DNA from: Monarcha castaneiventris obscurior
Taxonomy: Eukaryota > Chordata > Aves > Passeriformes > Monarchidae
DNA: 64,000 bases
Direction: 5' to 3'
Assembly: GCA_026261815.1 (NCBI GenBank)
Contig: JAMPIT010000437.1
Span: forward strand, 930,001-994,000
The notes beneath the pieces were generated by a model. The model did no database searches, was not told the DNA's origin, and saw only the letters and a list, made by a program, of their open reading frames with translations. Numbering within the stretch: position 1 is the stretch's first letter; every line of letters begins with the position of its first letter. Made by a program: the position numbers and the translations under genes. Shown in pieces: positions 1 to 13,200 of the stretch.

Positions 1-1155
1 TGAGGGACCACAGGCACTTGGAGCTCCCACCACACCCTGAGTGAGAAATGTGCACTGAGCTGAAGGTGCTGAAGGAAACATGAGCACTTTAAGCTGATGT
101 AAGCTTGGAATTGAAGTGTAAATACAGTCTGATACAGTCTGCTTAGGCAATTTTTGATGGCTCCTAGCTGGCTTCAGGGCAGATGGACTGATGGCTGATT
201 AAATCTTTGAAATGTCTCTTAATCACAAAAAACTGCTCAGATTATCAATCCCAGAGCTTGCTGCAGCCCTCACCATGGACAGCACAGACCAAGAACAGCA
301 GGCTCTGGCAGGCTGGGGCAGAGGGACTGCTGGTGGCACAGGGACTGGGCTGCAGGGCTGCCCCTCTGCTCAGTCACCCACTCTACACTGCTCACTGACT
401 CCAGGGGGAAGGAGGCTGGCAGCTGGATCAGCTCAGGCCGAGGCCGTAAATCCAAGGCTCAAGGCACTGTGGGAGTGTGGGAACAGGGCAGGCAGATGAC
501 AGGAGCACATTTGTCAGGATATGGGAACGGAAGGAAACGTGTGCACTGTCCCTCGTGGGGGCTGCTCCGTGCCCAGCTGTGAAATGAGAGCTCTCAGCTC
601 CCGCCTGGCTCGGTGCAGACACCACTGAAGAGCAGCAGAGCAGGCAGCCCTCCCCAGCAGCTGCACAAACATCACCAGGACATGAAAACCAGGAAGAGAT
701 CAGGGAAGAACACATCTGCACAGAGCAGGAGCCCAGAGCCAGCACTTGGCCACAGCAGCCCCTGGGAGCAGGGACAGTCCCAGCACGGCACTGCCCATGG
801 TGGGACACAGCAAAACTGGGCTCTGACTGAACCAGACACCATCAGCTGTGTGGGAAGCAAGATATGCCAAGACATTTGTCAATGTTGCTCTTCTGCTGCT
901 GCAAGTTTGATCAGAAAATCAGCAATTCCACAGCACGAGTAAAGATGATATTTTAGTCATGTGAGATGGTTTTGTTCATCCTTAAAGGTTCTCAATCTTC
1001 TGAACAGAATTAAGACACCAAGTGTGATCACACAGGTTCCCTCCTCGCTGCCCCCAGGCCCACCAAGCTTATCTGGAGCAGTAAAACACTGCCAGGGTCT
1101 CTGGAATGCTGCCAGTCCCAGAACAGCAACCTGAGCTCTCATTTATTCCACTCAC
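1..1155 (-). other. PLCH1: PLCH1 intron after coding exon 12 (incomplete)
   Basis: No exon, repeat family or RNA gene is recognised here. Short open frames on both strands have no recognisable content. Confidence 0.8.
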
Positions 1156-1227
1156 CTTGTGTTTACCAAAGTTGCCCATTAATGATCGACCGTGAGACTT
1201 TTTTCCTCCTTCTTTTGTGTCCAGGTT
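1156..1227 (-). CDS. PLCH1: PLCH1 coding exon 12 (X-Y linker)
   Basis: Acceptor TCTGCACAG, donor GTGAGT, 24 codons, phase 0. Encodes [20 protein letters not shown] and GKHK; the mammalian counterpart I remember is [24 protein letters not shown]. The next exon (KTTKSRSKS region) is not visible between 1 and 1155 and should lie left of the window. Confidence 0.93.
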
Positions 1228-4200
1228 CTGTGCAGAGAAAGTGCAATAAAAAGTGTAACTAGATACCTTCAGAAATGTCTTTAAAGCGTCTGCTACAGTC
1301 TCTAAAAAACAGCATTTCAACCTCATACAAGTTCTTGTATGTCACCCTTGTTCACTATCAGGAAAGTACAGTTATTGCAAATGAGACAAAGTGAGTTAAA
1401 GTCTGATCTGTGCACACAAATTAAAATCCAAAATCTCATTACAAGACTTTTCTAATTTCTTTGTGTACTTACTTGTTTAGAATCCTCTAACTGTAAAGAA
1501 AAATATTAACATTAGCACTCAAGACAACAACAAACCACGTAGAAAAAAGCAGTCTAGCAAAACCAGGCAACAAACAACAAACCAAGATGTCTGAGTGTTC
1601 TTGAAAGCAGCCACAAAGGAAAAGGGGAGAGGAAAAAGAATCTCCTGGCAGATAAATGTGGACTTTTCATAGGCAGCCTGCAGGCTGAGCTTCACATTGC
1701 CAGCCATGCCCCTAGACATCAGCTGGATAACTCCTGGCAGCATCTCGCTTCTTCTGTCAGGAACACACAGCCCTTCATCTTCTGAAGAGCAAAACAAAAC
1801 TGAAGAATATTCCCCTAGCGTTTCAGCTGGGTGAGTATTTCAGTGCTGTGAACTCAGCTATTCCCTGTTCAGTGCTGAGCTGGAGTCACTCTGGGCTTTC
1901 ATGACAGGGAGGGCACTGGAGACCCAGCAAAATCAATAACCTGTGTTCAGAGATTTGCTCAGAGCTCAGGCTGGAAGTCTCTCTAACATGTAGAAAGAAT
2001 CTTCAGCAGATTTCTATTTATTTTAATAGCAATTATTTGGGAAAATCAAAGGTAGAACAGTAATGAATGAAAATAAATGACCAGTGAAGAATAGGAAGAT
2101 ATCCCAACTGCTCCCTTTCTGGTACATCAATTACAGTAACTCCCAGAAAAGAGCTCTGTGGCAGCACTATGCAGAGCCAGCTGATGAGCCACACAGGTAC
2201 CAAAGCAGCACGATGTTTAACCAGTTAGTTTTTTCCCATCTACTTCAACACTGCTATAAACTAATCTTCCAATTGTTTTAACTTATTATTCCTAGTTATT
2301 CAGCTCTGAATTTCTTTGAGACCCTTGGAAAAAACAACCTTCACATGGGTCGCAGCAGGGGAAGAGACCTCTAAATGTTCCTTCATAAATTAAAATAAAG
2401 CAATTAGAAAATTCCAGCACTTTGTATTACCTGACAGATGTTTGAATAATGCACTGACATTACTGAAGGATCTCAGTATTCTGGGCACGTGGATGACATG
2501 TGATGGGCAATCTCAGGTGGCACATCCAACCCCCGATGGAAATTTGCATTCTTTAACCAAGACTGCCTCAAATGCTCTCCAGGGGCCAATCCCTTCCCCA
2601 ATACCAGGGAGCCTGTCAGATGTAATTACCTCAACACAAAATGATGCTGAAATGCTCTCCACTGACCACATTTACTGATATGAGGAGTCTTCTCTCTGCA
2701 ATCCCACTTTTCTGACCTCAGAGGCCAAAGGGAGCCAGCAAAGTGACTGGGTCATGCTGCAAAGCCACAGTCTGAAATAAGCCCTCTCCAGGGGCAGATG
2801 CTTCATCCTTCACTCTTACAGCCCCTTCCCAGCACAACAAAACCTTCCCCAGACACCTCAAGCAGCAGCACAGGCCAAGGGTGTTTTCTGACATCAAGCA
2901 GGGCTTCAGGGAAAAGTCTCCCAGGGCCAGTTTTGGAAAAACTGACAGGAAATACACAGAGTGGGAAGGCATGCAAAAAGCAGAGCTACACATACATGAC
3001 CCTTCTGGCTACACTGGTTCCAGAGCAGGCACATCTCCACAGAAAATTCACTCTGTATTTAATGTCCCTGGAGTCTGCATCCAGTTCCTAAGTTCTTGGC
3101 TCTCTCATCTGAAGCAGTGTGCAACACATTGCCCTGTCCAGTCTTCACAGGGGCTGTGAAGGCAGAGCCCACGTACCTGCTTCAGGTTCACATTGAAACT
3201 CTGGTGAGTTGCCTTCAGCAGGGCTCTCACAGTGAAGCTGTCAGGATCCTCTTTGTCCCTGATTTGGGATTCTTTCAGCAGAGACTCCAGTTTTGTTCGT
3301 ATAAAAGACTCCACCTGGTGCTGAGTTGCACCATTGCTCTGAAAGACACCAGGAAACGCAGTTCAAGCAGCTGCTCATGTCCACCCCATTGCACACTGAG
3401 GGTCACACAGCTCCCATTTCCCTCCTCTCTGCAAGAAAGGACTGCCTGCACAATCCCACCTGATTCTGCTCTTCTACCTGTGGTTTAACTGCCCTTTCCC
3501 TTCTTTTCCCCTCAGCCCTCCAACACAGCTCACAGAGCCCCCCACAGACCCCCCCCAGGACCTGGCCATGGGCTCTCTCTGCCTCACAGCTGTCATGAAC
3601 CCCACCTTCTCTTTCAGAAGAGCAAGAATTCTCAGCTGATGCACTTACAGACAACCTAGACATTAGATTCCTGCTCCAAAGAGTTAAGAAAGGAAGCAGT
3701 TCCTGTAAATAGTCATCCAAACTATACAGACTCAAACCAGTCTCTTATGTAAGGCACTTAAAGTGAGTCCTATAGAACAGCATGAACCTGACCAGGAATT
3801 AAAAACTTAGAAATTAAAAACTCTGCTAACAACTGTAAGTAGGACACGGAGTGTGCATGTAAGAAATGCAGAGCTGTCACACTCTGGGAGCTGTGTGCAC
3901 ATACAAAGCAGGGCTTTAACTTGCAGTCATCCTCAATTTCATCGGCACTGTCCTCTTCTGAAACTTCTCCTTCCTCAGCATCTGCTCCGAGGCTGCAGGG
4001 CAACTTCTTACCCTAAAATGGGGAAAAAACACCCCAGTAAATGTACGTGTGGTCAGTGTAAGTTACTGCACCCAGCCTCTTGCTTTACCATCTGCTCCTA
4101 AATAAATCACCTACTAAACTTCTGTGATATTGATTCAGTGCACAGAAATGTTCTCAGCCTGCCTGCTTCATCAGTGGGAGACAGGAATGACACTCAAGAT

Positions 4201-7200
4201 GCAGAGGATTGATTTTTAGGCTGCATTTTGAAATTAATAATGCTGCTGCTAATGAGTGGGTCAAATTCACTTCATGCTGGTCCCTTTACACTGGCTTAAA
4301 TCCATGAGTGCTATTAGAATGACTCTTTATATACACTTATAGGATGAAAATTATGCCATTATTTGAAATTGTTTGGCTAGTGAATCAATACTGCCTTTCA
4401 AAGGAAAATGTATAAAAAGAGCAAAAACAATAGCAAAAAGATGAGAAGCTGGCTTACTTCTCAACAAGGTACTGATTCCTAAGTCTGATTTTATCTTTTC
4501 CAATAGAGCTGCTTAAATTGAGCAGGAGATGGAAGACAGGGCTTTGTGCAGGCATCCTGTGATGCTCGAGATAGAATTTCTCATTCTGAAAACAGCTCAG
4601 CTCCACAGCAGTCTGCACCCACAGGGCTCCAGCAGTGAGAGCTGGAGGATCACACTGAAATTACAACCTCAGATGTGCTGAAAAGCCAGCTCAGAAGTTG
4701 AGGTAAGAGCCCAGAACACCCAGCCTCTCCTGCCTTTAGTGCGGTGCCGTGGGATTTCTCACATGAGCGACATTACACACAATTCCCTGTGGATCCCTCA
4801 AACACCAGCCCCACATGTTTGCACAGTTCATTAACCAGCAGCTACCCCAGAAAACCGACGCAGTGAAATGCAAAATCACGGCTGAGCACTCAAAGGGCTT
4901 CTAATTCAGGGTCAGCCATGCACTGTGCCCTGCAGTGTGTTCAGACTAACATCAGACTGCAACTGTGAATCCCTGTAGCCAGACTGATACCAAAGGGAGA
5001 GGGAGAACCACAGTTTCCTGAGAGTTCACACAGAAGTAATTGCCCGCAGGTGTCCGGGTAAATGAGACAATCTAATAGGGCAGAACTCTATTAATCATCC
5101 TCTCAGAGGTTTGCCTTGTGCTTCTTTCCTGTTCTATCCATCCTGGCCTTTGAAATTCCTTTCAGAGGAAATCTGTTTGGAGCGAGAGGCTCACACAATT
5201 AATCCTGCACAGAGCACCAACTCCAGGGCTCCGGGGCCTCCTCCAGCTCCTCCTGAGCTGCTCTTCTCCCACAGACATGGCAGATGAACCATGAACAGAG
5301 TTCCACTCCATGAACCACAGCTCAGAGCTGGGTGAGGGGAAAGGCAGGAAATCTTTGCTTTTCTGTCACTCCAAAGTACTTTGTCCAAGGAAGGACTGTC
5401 AGATAATGTTTAGATACTAAAGGGGTATGAACTGGTCCTCCAAAGAAAATCTACAATAAATATCACATGCTGACTTTGTTGCATTCTGAACACGCCCAGC
5501 AGCAAGTTACCTTCACTAGGATTTTCCCTTTTAAATCCTGAGGGCTGGGAAGCTGTCTGGGATCTCCAGTGCTCACAGATGACAAGTCCAGTTTATCACC
5601 AAATATCTCCTTCAGGTACTGGGCGATCTTCTTTTGCTGTTGAATACTGCAGTGGTTTTCAATGGACAGGATCACTGGAAACCTGGAAACAAACCCCCAG
5701 ACACTGTCACAGCTGTGTGAGGAGAGACAACTCCTGTGGATGGAACAGCTGAGTTCTTCCACAAATTTGCCCCACTGCTTTCTAAACTCTTGGCAGCCCC
5801 AGAGTTCTATGACAAGGAACCCCACACCAAACAAAGAACCACCTCCTTTAGTTTTGAAAGTACCACCTTGTATTTCTCATCAATAACACCAAACTTTTGG
5901 GCTTGGTTGCTTTTTCCCACACATCCATTGTTGGGTGTTTTTTTTTAATAAAGAGAAGGAAGTATTTTCCTTTTATTCTCTTAGACTACTCAAAATTCTC
6001 TACACCCACTCATGATTTGAGACTGCTCTGTGTGTGTATATATATATATAGTTTATATATATATATATGGTTTAAGTCCACAGTTTTCATAATAAACTGT
6101 TATAAAGCACCATGGCAAATGAAACAGATTCAGAACACTATCCCACACCTCAGTATTTCCTCACAGTACACATGTGAGAGCTTTTCAATTTTCCTGCTGA
6201 AATAAAGTATTTTCAGTAGGTAGAGAACATCACAGATCATTGATTTTTCATGAGAATTTCCCTGTGGATGCGAGTGGGAAGTTCTATCAGAAGATATTCA
6301 GCAGTGTCAGACTGTCCAAAGCCTTACTGAGTTTAGGAGCACAAAAGGTTCCACTTAGGCAGAACTCTCTCTCTCAGTTGATGGGAAGAGCTCGTGCAGC
6401 TGAACAATAAACACAACATGGGCAATAAACAGGGGAACAGAATCAATCCTAATGTGCTAAAAGGAATATTTGCACTCCCTGGGCTTGATGGTTGTTTCCC
6501 ACATGGGATTAACTATGGAAAACAGGTGTAGCTTCAAACCTGGCTCCACACTTACTCATTTTTGATGAAGGCGTATTTATTGATGGTTTCTGCCACGTCC
6601 CGGAAGAGGATTTTGGAAGTCAGGGTGTAGCCATGGTGCACCACGGGCTCCCCATCTGGGCCATCCCAGCAATCCACTGTTAAGAGCAGAAAAGCCATAC
6701 ATTAAGAGATGTCCCCAATCTCATCCATTCCTGTGCTCCCTCTGCCAGCAGAGCTCACCTGCTCAACCATGCAGGGGCCAGCAAGGTTCATCCCACCTCT
6801 TGCCACCTCTCACTCCATCTCCTCTGACCTGCCAGCTGAGCTCAGACTAACATGGCAGTCAGGTGAGAATTCTGCATCCTAGAACTGGTTTTTCCCCCTG
6901 TATTAAATTGAGGTTTTTTCCTCATATATAAAACTACAAAGTGTAATAGATCAAATAATGTTTACAGCTACCTTGGGAAAGCAGTTTTTGCTTCTGAAGA
7001 CAAACTATTTAAAACGAATTTATCTTTTCCCACTCCCAATTTAACTTGCAGCTTTATAACTGATCGTATGAAGAGTAGCATCATATCCAGCACATGTAGA
7101 ACGGACCAGCCTAAGAATGCTTTTCCTAAGGAATGCCTGTACCCTGAATTTGCACCAAACTTGTCCCTGCTGTTGCCTCTACAGTTAAAATTCCCAAGGA

Positions 7201-10200
7201 GAAAGCTGCAGAGCTATTCCCTGGGCTCTGAAGTAGCTGCGATAGCCCTGAGGTCAAGGAAATAACACTGCTGAGTGTTCCCATGAGCTGCTCTGCAGAA
7301 GGCAATTGCCCAATTTTCTCAGGTTCATTTTCTCTAATTAATTTTTAAATAGAGATTAACAGTATTTTTTTTCCAGATGACATTTTGCAATGCTAGTCAT
7401 AAAAAATTAATATTGAATCTAACTTTGTCAAAACACTTGATTTATTTCTGGAAAAGAAAAACACTAATACTAATATACAAATACTAATGGTTTTGTTATT
7501 TAAATCATGCAGAGCTTAAACAAGAAACCAGTGTGATCTCCACATGGCAGGGGGTTGGAACTGGGTGATCTTTAGAACCCCGTCCAACCCCGACCATTCT
7601 GTGATTCTCTGCTGCCTGCGGTGCTTGCAGAAAAAAAATCAGTTTTGAGTGGTCAGAAAGTGCTGCAGAGCCTGAGCCAGCCCAGCATGGTGCTGGGGGT
7701 TCGGCCCTGGCCTTGTGGCCCCGGAGCTGCAGCCCCAGCCCAGCGTGGTGCTGGGGGTTCGGCCCTGGAGCAGCCCCCGGAGCTGCAGCCCCAGCCCAGC
7801 GTGGTGCTGGGGGTTCAGCCCTGGCCTTGTGACCCCAGAGCAGCCCCTGGAGCAGCCCCTGGAGCTGCAGCCCCAGCCCAGCATGGTGCTGGGGGTTCAG
7901 CCCTGGCCTTGTGACCCCAGAGCAGCCCCAGCCCACCTTCGACGCAGCGGCAGCCGGCCTGCAGCACCCGCGCGTACATCTCGGCCCGCGACTGCGACAG
8001 CAGCTGGTCCCCGCTCAGGTAGGTGTTGTGGGACGAGGCGATGAAGTAGTGGCACAGCGGCTGCTCCATGTCCTGGTGCACCTGGCGGTGCAGGGGGTTG
8101 GACACCTCGCACGCCGGGCTGCGCATGAAGCTGGTGAAGCCTGGGGGGCAGAGGGACGCGTCAGCCACGGGCAGGACGCGCGCAGGGACACGGCACAGAG
8201 AGAGCCCCGAGCTCCTGCCAGGGCTGGGGGTCTGACAGTGGGTGCGGACTCTGGGACAGAGCAGAGGTGAACTAACTCAGAAGCAAATGCCTTGTTTTTA
8301 AGATAGTTCCTTGCTGGCACTCCTGTGCCATGAACGGCAGTGCCCTGAGTGAGGATGGGGGCACACGAGGCAGCAGCCACCCAAAGGAGAGCCGTGGTTC
8401 AGCAGCCAAGTCACTGACCCAGCCATCTTCACTTCACAGCTTTCTTCTTTCTGCAAGCTTATTCGAGAGGATGGTACTTGATTTATAACCCTCTAAATGA
8501 GAGCAGCACTGAACAGAGAAAGTTTTAGAAATACCTCTTTTAAGAATGAAACATGTAAAATATTTGCAAAGGACAGTGCAAACAACACCAGCCCTGAAAG
8601 CAGCTCAGAGATAAAAGCAGCAGAAGCAGGTTAAGAGGAGCAGAAATGCTTGCAGAAATATTTTTTAAGTGTCACAGCTTGTTAGTTTTGCTTTCCTCAT
8701 TTCAGTTGGAGTGCAGCACCCTGGGTCATATCTGAAGCTTGTTGAAGGGAGGCCATAGCCAGGATTTAAATACCATGTGGAGGAAGATTCCTACTTCCCC
8801 CCTCCCCAAATCACCATTATGCTGCTCCACGGAAGCTTCCTTCTGGGCAAAGGAACTCACCATGGCATTTAATCTATTTCATCCCAGCTCTGAGTCTGAT
8901 TTGGTACTAAATTGGACTCTGAATAAACATACAATTTACAATTGCTTTCACAAACAATGTGAATCAGGTATTAAAACCCACTGAAAATGTAACTATCCAT
9001 ACTTTATTTCACAGAAGCATAAATGAATGGATTGTGCAGGATCCCAGATCTCCAGAGCAAAGGCAGAATGAACACTTGGCTTTCATTACCTCACTGGGAG
9101 CAGGCTATAACATAAACTACATGGCACAGGACAGTTTGTGTTTGTCTTACAAACACGGAGTGAGCAATAAATCACCACAGCCCTGGTGGGTGGCTGTGAT
9201 GGATGGCTGGAGAGCTGCTGCCTCACCCCACCTACTCACATCTCCCCCCTGGCTCACAAAAATGCACCCGTGCTCCCAACTGCTGATCCAGGGGACTTTG
9301 TGTCACAGGCAAACAGCAAAAGCCTCTCCAAAACTCCATCAAAGCACTTCTACTCCACTGCAGTGCAGCAAGACAAAACTCACTCTGACATCAAAACTTT
9401 TACCTTCAATCCCAAGAACATTTTGCTTCTTGTTTTCTTCTGACACTTCAAACTTCTGTATGATGTCCAGACAATATTCTGGTGTCACATTATTCATCTG
9501 TGCAAAAACAACAGTGGTGGTACACTTATTTTTAATGCCATGTCACCAGCATGTGATACCTACTTAACTTGGAGGAGACAAATAGGAGTGACAGATAGCC
9601 ATCAATTAAAATCTATGTCATTTCAGTCACAAGATTAAAATTAGCTGTTTAGCAGCCTTAATAGTTGTACTGGCTGAAACTGCTGAAATGAGAACTATCA
9701 CTTTATATTCTTTAATATAATCTTCTTAGACATGCAAAAAGATTTGGCAGGCTTTGATTTCATTTTCATGCATTTTCCACTCCTACGATTTCATTACTTC
9801 CAAGGGAGTTCAGTATAATACACAGGCTAGGAGAGAAATAATTAAATTCTGAAATGAAAAATAGCAGCTTTTCTGAAATAAATAGGAATTTTGTCAACAG
9901 CTTCAGCTAGCCCACAGCTGAGGTTCTAACTGATTTGTGGGGCGCTTACAAGTAGACACTTATATTTCCCTCAGATCTAAAGGAAAGAAGTAGCTTCCAT
10001 CACTCATCTCATCTTTCCTCACTGCCTTGAGTTGTAGAGAACCAAAGGGAGAACGAGGACTGGGTGGATTTCATTTCTCCATGACCAACACCACAGGAAG
10101 ACAACACTGACACTCAAACCTCTGTCACTTTACTTGTGCCATCATCCTGTTCACTGTTTGTCCTGTACCAGATAAGCCAACCATCCTAAGATGCTGCAGG

Positions 10201-13200
10201 AATTACACAGGATAATAGAAAAAAGAACAATTCAGTAGAAAAAGTAACTCATTATCCTTGCTCAAGTTGGTGTTTGATTGCAAACACTGCTCAGAGCAGG
10301 CCCTGTTCTGGCATGAGCTGGCTCAAATTAACTTTTCCATTATCCCCATGGCTTCTTGCTGGCCCACTGTGGGGTTCTCATATGTGCTGTAGGAATGGAA
10401 ATGTCTAATCTAGCCCAAAGATGCATCTTCTGGGGAAAAGTCCACTCATTTGTGCTTTTTAAATTGTAGCTGGAGAGATGATGACTTTGGCTACTCATTT
10501 TTTTGTGACACTTTAAAGTACTCCACTAAAAATAATATGGGGTGTTCTCCTAAACAGGGAGTTCTCCTAAAAAAGAAGCCAGTTTAGCAAGCTAACAAAA
10601 ACCCCAACCTGCTTTTCTTCTGTCTTCAGGCTGCAGAATATTGAACATCTTGCCAAATAAGTAGCAGATGGAGCAGAACAGACTGCCCACAGATTTCCAA
10701 GCATCCAGACAACAGCAAAACCAAAATGTTGTTTGGGTGAGGGCACTGGGGAGCTGCCTTCTGGCTGGGAGCAGGATCAGCTTTTGGGGCAATGCTGCCC
10801 TGCCCCAGGATGTTGCTGGCACTGGGAACATTCAGGGGGATCTCCCTGACTCCCAGTGCTGGGTACTGGGAAGGGGCCCAGGAGGGTGAGGTGCTTCCAA
10901 CCTGCCCAGCCAAGGGGTTCATCTCCAGGAGCTCCTGGCTTCACTCTTTATGGTTTGCTTTTGGAGCAGTGCTGAGCAGAGCAGTGCCCCAGACTGCTCT
11001 GCCCACTCAGTGTTCCCAGGAGGGCACACAGAGCAAAAAGAGGATGCAGAATGTCAGACCTGGCCGTCAGCTCAGGGTTTCTGCTCCCTCAGGAGCTCCA
11101 TAATGTCCTTGTGCACCCCCAAAGGCAGCTCCCCCACCTCTGTCACGTGCTCCTCTTCCTGCTCCAGCTCCCTGAGCACCCTCTCACACCACTGTCCTGG
11201 GCACTTCAAAAATCACCCAAAGGAGCTCAAACACAATTCTAGAGGCATTTCAAAAAACAGTAAAACCTTCAGAATTCTCTTGTGTTACATCTGTGCTTTG
11301 CCCTCTGCCCCAAGTTAATATTCCATAAGATCCTTTCCCTGCACTGGAATGTGAGTACATGGCCACAGACATGGATGCAGATATTGCCCTACCTTCTGTT
11401 CCACCTTCAGAAACTGGGCAAGCTCTTCAGCAGTGAGATGATCCTTCTTGTCACTGTAGCTTAAGAGCAGCAGGTAGAGATCTCGACGCAGGGACATCAT
11501 CTTGTAAAACACGGAGAATTCTTCAAAGTTCAGGGTTCCTTGGTTCTCATCTGTGTCTGCCTCCTAAGAGGTAAAGGCACTCAGGTAAACATGCTCAACA
11601 CAGGAGAAATCAGGGAATAAAACAGATCAAGACTTGTGTACACCAAGAGAAATCTAATAAATTCTAGTCTGGAAGACTGTTCAGACACAAATTCTAACAT
11701 GCTAAAATAACAGCAAAATTATATCATCATCTCTTGGGTTTTTGGTGAAAACAGTTACTAAACTAAAGCCACAGATTCCCTATGAGCCTCTAATTTCCTT
11801 CTTTAATTTCAAATTTATTTCCCCCATAAAGAGGATCACCCTGGACTTTTTTCTGATTTCTTGCTCTCCTGTATGCCCTGCAGTTACCCTGGATTAAAAC
11901 ACAGCAACAGGCATAACAATATCACCCCATGGCTTCCCCAACAACAGGCTGGTGTCTTAAAACATCAGGACAACATCAGAGTCTTAAATGCACATTAATT
12001 TAATCTCAGCCCCAGCAGCACTCTGCAGAGGGGACAACTCTGCAGCAACACTGAGACCCCACACCAACATACACCAAACATCTCCAGTCTTGATTTTCTC
12101 CTCAGAGGTAGGAAGAGAAGAAAACAGTACTTAGCACACACTAATACATTCTTTTTCCTGTGAACATCTGCCTAAGAGGATTGCTTTGGATTTTCGAAAC
12201 AAAGAATATATTCTGGAGGACGGATGGCAGGCACTGTGTGGGACTCCATGCAAAAAAGAACTGCAAACTCCTGTCACAGCAAGTCAGCTGAGAGGAAAGG
12301 AATTCCCAGCTAAATGGTGCTGAATGGCATTTTTAATCATTTTATATCTATTGCATACCTTAAATGACATTTATCATCTGTGGGAACAAGTACAACCCAA
12401 ATTCATCGATTCCACACTCCAGCTCCTTGGGAGTAACTCCAGACTCCAAAGATGTATCTCTAACGGGGATTTTATGCCAGACAAACAAAGCACTTTTGAC
12501 CACAGAAGATTCTTCAACTTTCCCATGTTTTACAGCAAACCAGCTTTGAGCTGGTACTGGTTTGGAAAAGTGAAGATGACATTTTCTTCTCTTCAATATG
12601 TCCTTGGCTTATCTTTCCTTTCCTACAGTAAACACAAGGACTGGTGGAAAATGGGAGCTGTTTTAAGACCACAGAAGTCAAAAATTGTTTCTAAATCAAT
12701 CAAATCTAAATGGCTAAATATGAGGAAATTGCTAAACAAAACCTAATTTCTTGCATAAAGCCAGTTTCTATTAAATAATTTTCCACAAAGGAAATGAAAA
12801 AGTATTTCAATAGCAACAGAGTAACTTCACTGTCCATCAACGCCAGCATTGAACAATTCAGTTCACAGAGCTGAAACCAACAATGCAGCTCAAAGAATAA
12901 CATTGATTACTTGTCTTCTGTGTGCTCCGTGTCATTTAAACAGTATTCTGATGCCTCTGTCTACAAAAAGGTAAGACTTTGAAAAAGCCTGTGAGGTGCT
13001 GGAAAGAACAGGGTTTTTAGTCCCCAGCTGCAGATCCTGCTCTGGATCTGGCCAGAAGTGGACCTTAAGTGGCTCAGTCCTCCCGCAGGCACTGACCTGG
13101 AACATCTGCCGGACCTTCCTGCGGGGCAGGTTCACGTTCAGCTTGTGCATCAGCTGATGGATCTCCTCGATGTTCAGCAGCCCGTCCCCGTTCTTGTCAG

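Noticed and set aside
3908..3920. Alternative PLCH1 exon 10 donor (CAA|GTTAAA)
   Set aside because: It would break the phase-0 join to exon 11; the GTATGT donor nearby is stronger and preserves length.
8959..9567. 202-codon plus-strand frame
   Set aside because: Antisense shadow over PLCH1 exon 6 and its introns; no recognisable protein features.
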